Origin: Blautia sp. Marseille-P3201T
GTDB lineage: Bacteria > Bacillota > Clostridia > Lachnospirales > Lachnospiraceae
DNA: 64,000 bases
NCBI RefSeq assembly: GCF_900120295.1
Contig: NZ_LT635470.1
Span: forward strand, 248,001-312,000
Direction: 5' to 3'
In this document: in pieces, positions 62,586-64,000 of the stretch
Numbering within the stretch: the stretch's first letter is position 1
Layout: each line of letters starts with the position of its first letter
Notes under the pieces: model-generated
The model's input: only the letters and a program-made list of their open reading frames with translations
What the model was told of the DNA's origin: nothing
Databases searched by the model: none
Program-made: the position numbers and the translations under genes

Positions 62586-62718
62586 TGTGATTGAATATGA
62601 GCGAAATGTGATTAAATCAATCATCTTTATGATTTAAAATGATTGATTGTGAAAAATATATAAAAAATAACAGAAAATATTGTGAATTAGTGTGATTGAA
62701 AATGAATGATTGTGAGCG
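62586..62718. promoter_or_regulatory. Operator cluster upstream of fruK (DeoR/FruR-like)
   Basis: TGATTGAA/T occurs at 62588, 62640 and 62693, and GATTGTGA at 62645 and 62708. A perfect 10-bp inverted repeat (62615-62624 with 62639-62648) lies between. The last copies overlap the fruK -35 and spacer. Repeated sites of this form suit a DeoR-family FruR repressor; no regulator gene lies beside it in the window. Confidence 0.65.
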
Positions 62719-62724
62719 TATAAT
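62696..62724 (+). promoter_or_regulatory. fruK promoter
   Basis: TTGAAA (62696-62701), 17 bases, TATAAT (62719-62724). Confidence 0.85.
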
Positions 62725-62760
62725 ACAGGTATAAAGAAAAGAGACAGGAGGCAGGAAAGG

Positions 62761-63669
62761 ATGGTTTACACAGTTACCTTTAATCCTTCTTTGGATTACA
62801 TTATTTCTTTACAGGGATTTCAAATGGGAATGACAAACAGAACGAAGGAAGAACAGATGCTTCCCGGAGGAAAAGGAATTAATGTTTCTACGGTGCTTCA
62901 AAATCTTGGGATAGAGAATACGGCGTTGGGATTTACGGCAGGATTTACCGGACAGGAAATTGAGCGCATGGTAAAAGAGATTGGATTTCAATGTGATTTT
63001 ATCAGGACAAGGACAGGATTTTCCAGAATTAATGTAAAATTGAAGGATTATGACGGAACAGAGATTAACGGAATAGGTCCGGTAATTGAAAGAGAAGAAG
63101 CAGAAGAGCTAATGGAAAAGCTCAAGCAGTTACAGGAAGGTGACGTTTTAGTTCTGGCAGGAAGTATACCGGAGAGTCTTCCGAATTCTATTTACAGAGA
63201 TATCTTGGCAGAGCTTCAGGATAGAGGAATTCTTTTCGTTGTAGATGCCACAAAAGATTTGCTTTTACATGTGTTGGAATATCGTCCGTTTTTAATTAAA
63301 CCGAATAATCATGAGCTGGGGGAAATTTTTGATGTGGAATTAAAGACAAGAAAGTCTGTAATTCCTTATGCAAAAAAACTTCAGGAAAAAGGAGCAAGAA
63401 ATGTGCTGGTATCTATGGCTGGTGAGGGGGCTGTTCTTGTGGCGGAAAACCAAGAAGTATTCATGCTTCCGGCACCAAAGGGAACATTGGTAAATGCTGT
63501 GGGAGCAGGTGACTCCATGGTAGCCGGTTTTATAGCCGGATGGCTGGAAAAACAGTCGTATTCTCATGCGTTTTGCATGGGAGTTGCAACCGGAAGCGCC
63601 AGTGCGTTTTCAAATTTTCTGGCTACGAAAGAAGAAATTCAAGCTGTTTATAAACAATTAGGAAAATAG
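62761..63669 (+). CDS. fruK: 1-phosphofructokinase
   Basis: A 302-residue PfkB-family kinase that phosphorylates fructose 1-phosphate to the 1,6-bisphosphate. PGGKGINVS (about 35-43) and the catalytic GAGDSMVAGF with Asp251 are clear. AGGAGGCAGGAAAGG precedes the ATG. The fructose PTS gene follows by 21 bases, which supports FruK over tagatose-6-phosphate kinase. Expression is probably fructose-induced through the upstream operator cluster. Confidence 0.92.
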   Translation: MVYTVTFNPSLDYIISLQGFQMGMTNRTKEEQMLPGGKGINVSTVLQNLGIENTALGFTAGFTGQEIERMVKEIGFQCDFIRTRTGFSRINVKLKDYDGTEINGIGPVIEREEAEELMEKLKQLQEGDVLVLAGSIPESLPNSIYRDILAELQDRGILFVVDATKDLLLHVLEYRPFLIKPNNHELGEIFDVELKTRKSVIPYAKKLQEKGARNVLVSMAGEGAVLVAENQEVFMLPAPKGTLVNAVGAGDSMVAGFIAGWLEKQSYSHAFCMGVATGSASAFSNFLATKEEIQAVYKQLGK

Positions 63670-63690
63670 TGAAAGAAGGAGGCAATATAT

Positions 63691-64000
63691 ATGCGGATAA
63701 CAGATTTACTGGATAAACGAAGTATTTCCCTGGACGCATCCCCGGCTTCCAAAAAAGAAGCTCTGGATTATGCAGTGGCATTAATGGTGAAAAGTGGAAA
63801 AATCAGCGATGAGGAAGCCTATCGGAAACAGGTATATTTAAGAGAAGAAGAAAGCACAACAGGAATTGGAGAGGGAATTGCCATTCCCCATGGAAAATGT
63901 GATGCAGTTGTAAAACCGGGACTGGCCGCTATGGTGGTAAAAAATGGTGTAGATTTTAATTCTCTGGATGGTGAACCGGTTCATCTTATATTTTTGATTG
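63691..64000 (+). CDS. fruA: Fructose PTS EIIA domain, 3' end outside window
   Basis: The first 103 residues of a PTS transporter subunit. The EIIA(Fru) domain is visible, with the phosphorylated histidine at residue 67 in AIPHGK and TGIGEG just before. GAAGGAGG precedes the ATG. In this gene order it is usually a fused EIIABC (FruA), but only the EIIA part can be seen. Confidence 0.87.
   Translation, partial: MRITDLLDKRSISLDASPASKKEALDYAVALMVKSGKISDEEAYRKQVYLREEESTTGIGEGIAIPHGKCDAVVKPGLAAMVVKNGVDFNSLDGEPVHLIFLI

Overview
The window reads as chromosomal DNA from an AT-rich, anaerobic Gram-positive bacterium of the Clostridia, most likely a gut Lachnospiraceae related to Blautia. The reasons are the NADH-linked trimeric [FeFe] hydrogenase, the B12-dependent (class II) ribonucleotide reductase, a tryptophan T-box, a two-gene Suf-like Fe-S assembly system, NiaR control of NAD synthesis, several MATE pumps and strong AGGAGG ribosome binding sites with TTGACA/TATAAT promoters. 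The genus is an inference from gene content. I see no rRNA, tRNA, CRISPR, IS element or prophage, and gene order looks like ordinary core genome.

Layout. 1-5648: amino-acid synthesis (end of ilvD, ilvB, then serC-serA). 5674-8005: a NitT/TauT-type ABC importer, converging on an M20 amidohydrolase (8107-9276, minus). 9438-13488 (minus): hydC-hydB-hydA electron-bifurcating hydrogenase. 13710-16882: glgB and an overlapping mscS. 16998-17940: flavodoxin-like protein and a zinc-ribbon membrane protein. 18212-23033: hypB, a 901-residue Fe-S flavoprotein, hypA and a membrane protein, behind a consensus promoter flanked by two FadR-type palindromes. 23163-27088: small membrane protein, GntR regulator, lysC and a serine-hydrolase fold protein. 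27217-31800: two-component system plus ABC exporter. 31901-35355: DUF2975/HTH pair, a large membrane protein and a MATE pump.

35336-38431: Trp T-box driving a trpXYZ-type importer. 38438-41519: NrdR-controlled nrdJ and small genes. 41536-45178: TipA-like MerR regulator, a DUF4143 ATPase and a MATE pump. 45302-49471: nadABC and a NiaR protein fused to a GNAT acetyltransferase. 49659-53504: potABCD. 53525-57213: an LRR protein, a VWA/putative metallopeptidase and a MoxR ATPase. 57376-59177: DUF3784/PH-like membrane protein, a candidate structured RNA, dispersed hairpins and a Sel1-repeat gene. 59216-60960: minimal SUF (SMS) pair. 61087-62475: third MATE. 62586-64000: fruK and the start of a fructose PTS gene.

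How it fits together. Hydrogenase, Fe-S flavoprotein, NadA, IlvD and SMS all centre on Fe-S and redox metabolism. HypA/HypB occur without any [NiFe] hydrogenase genes in the window, so nickel is probably delivered to another enzyme. The best candidates for something undescribed are the roughly 150-nt RNA at 58136-58284, the hairpin with an invariant AAATTGCGTC core that follows three separate terminators, the LRR/VWA/MoxR operon, the hypB-flavoprotein-hypA operon, and the alternative-hairpin leader of the Sel1 gene.
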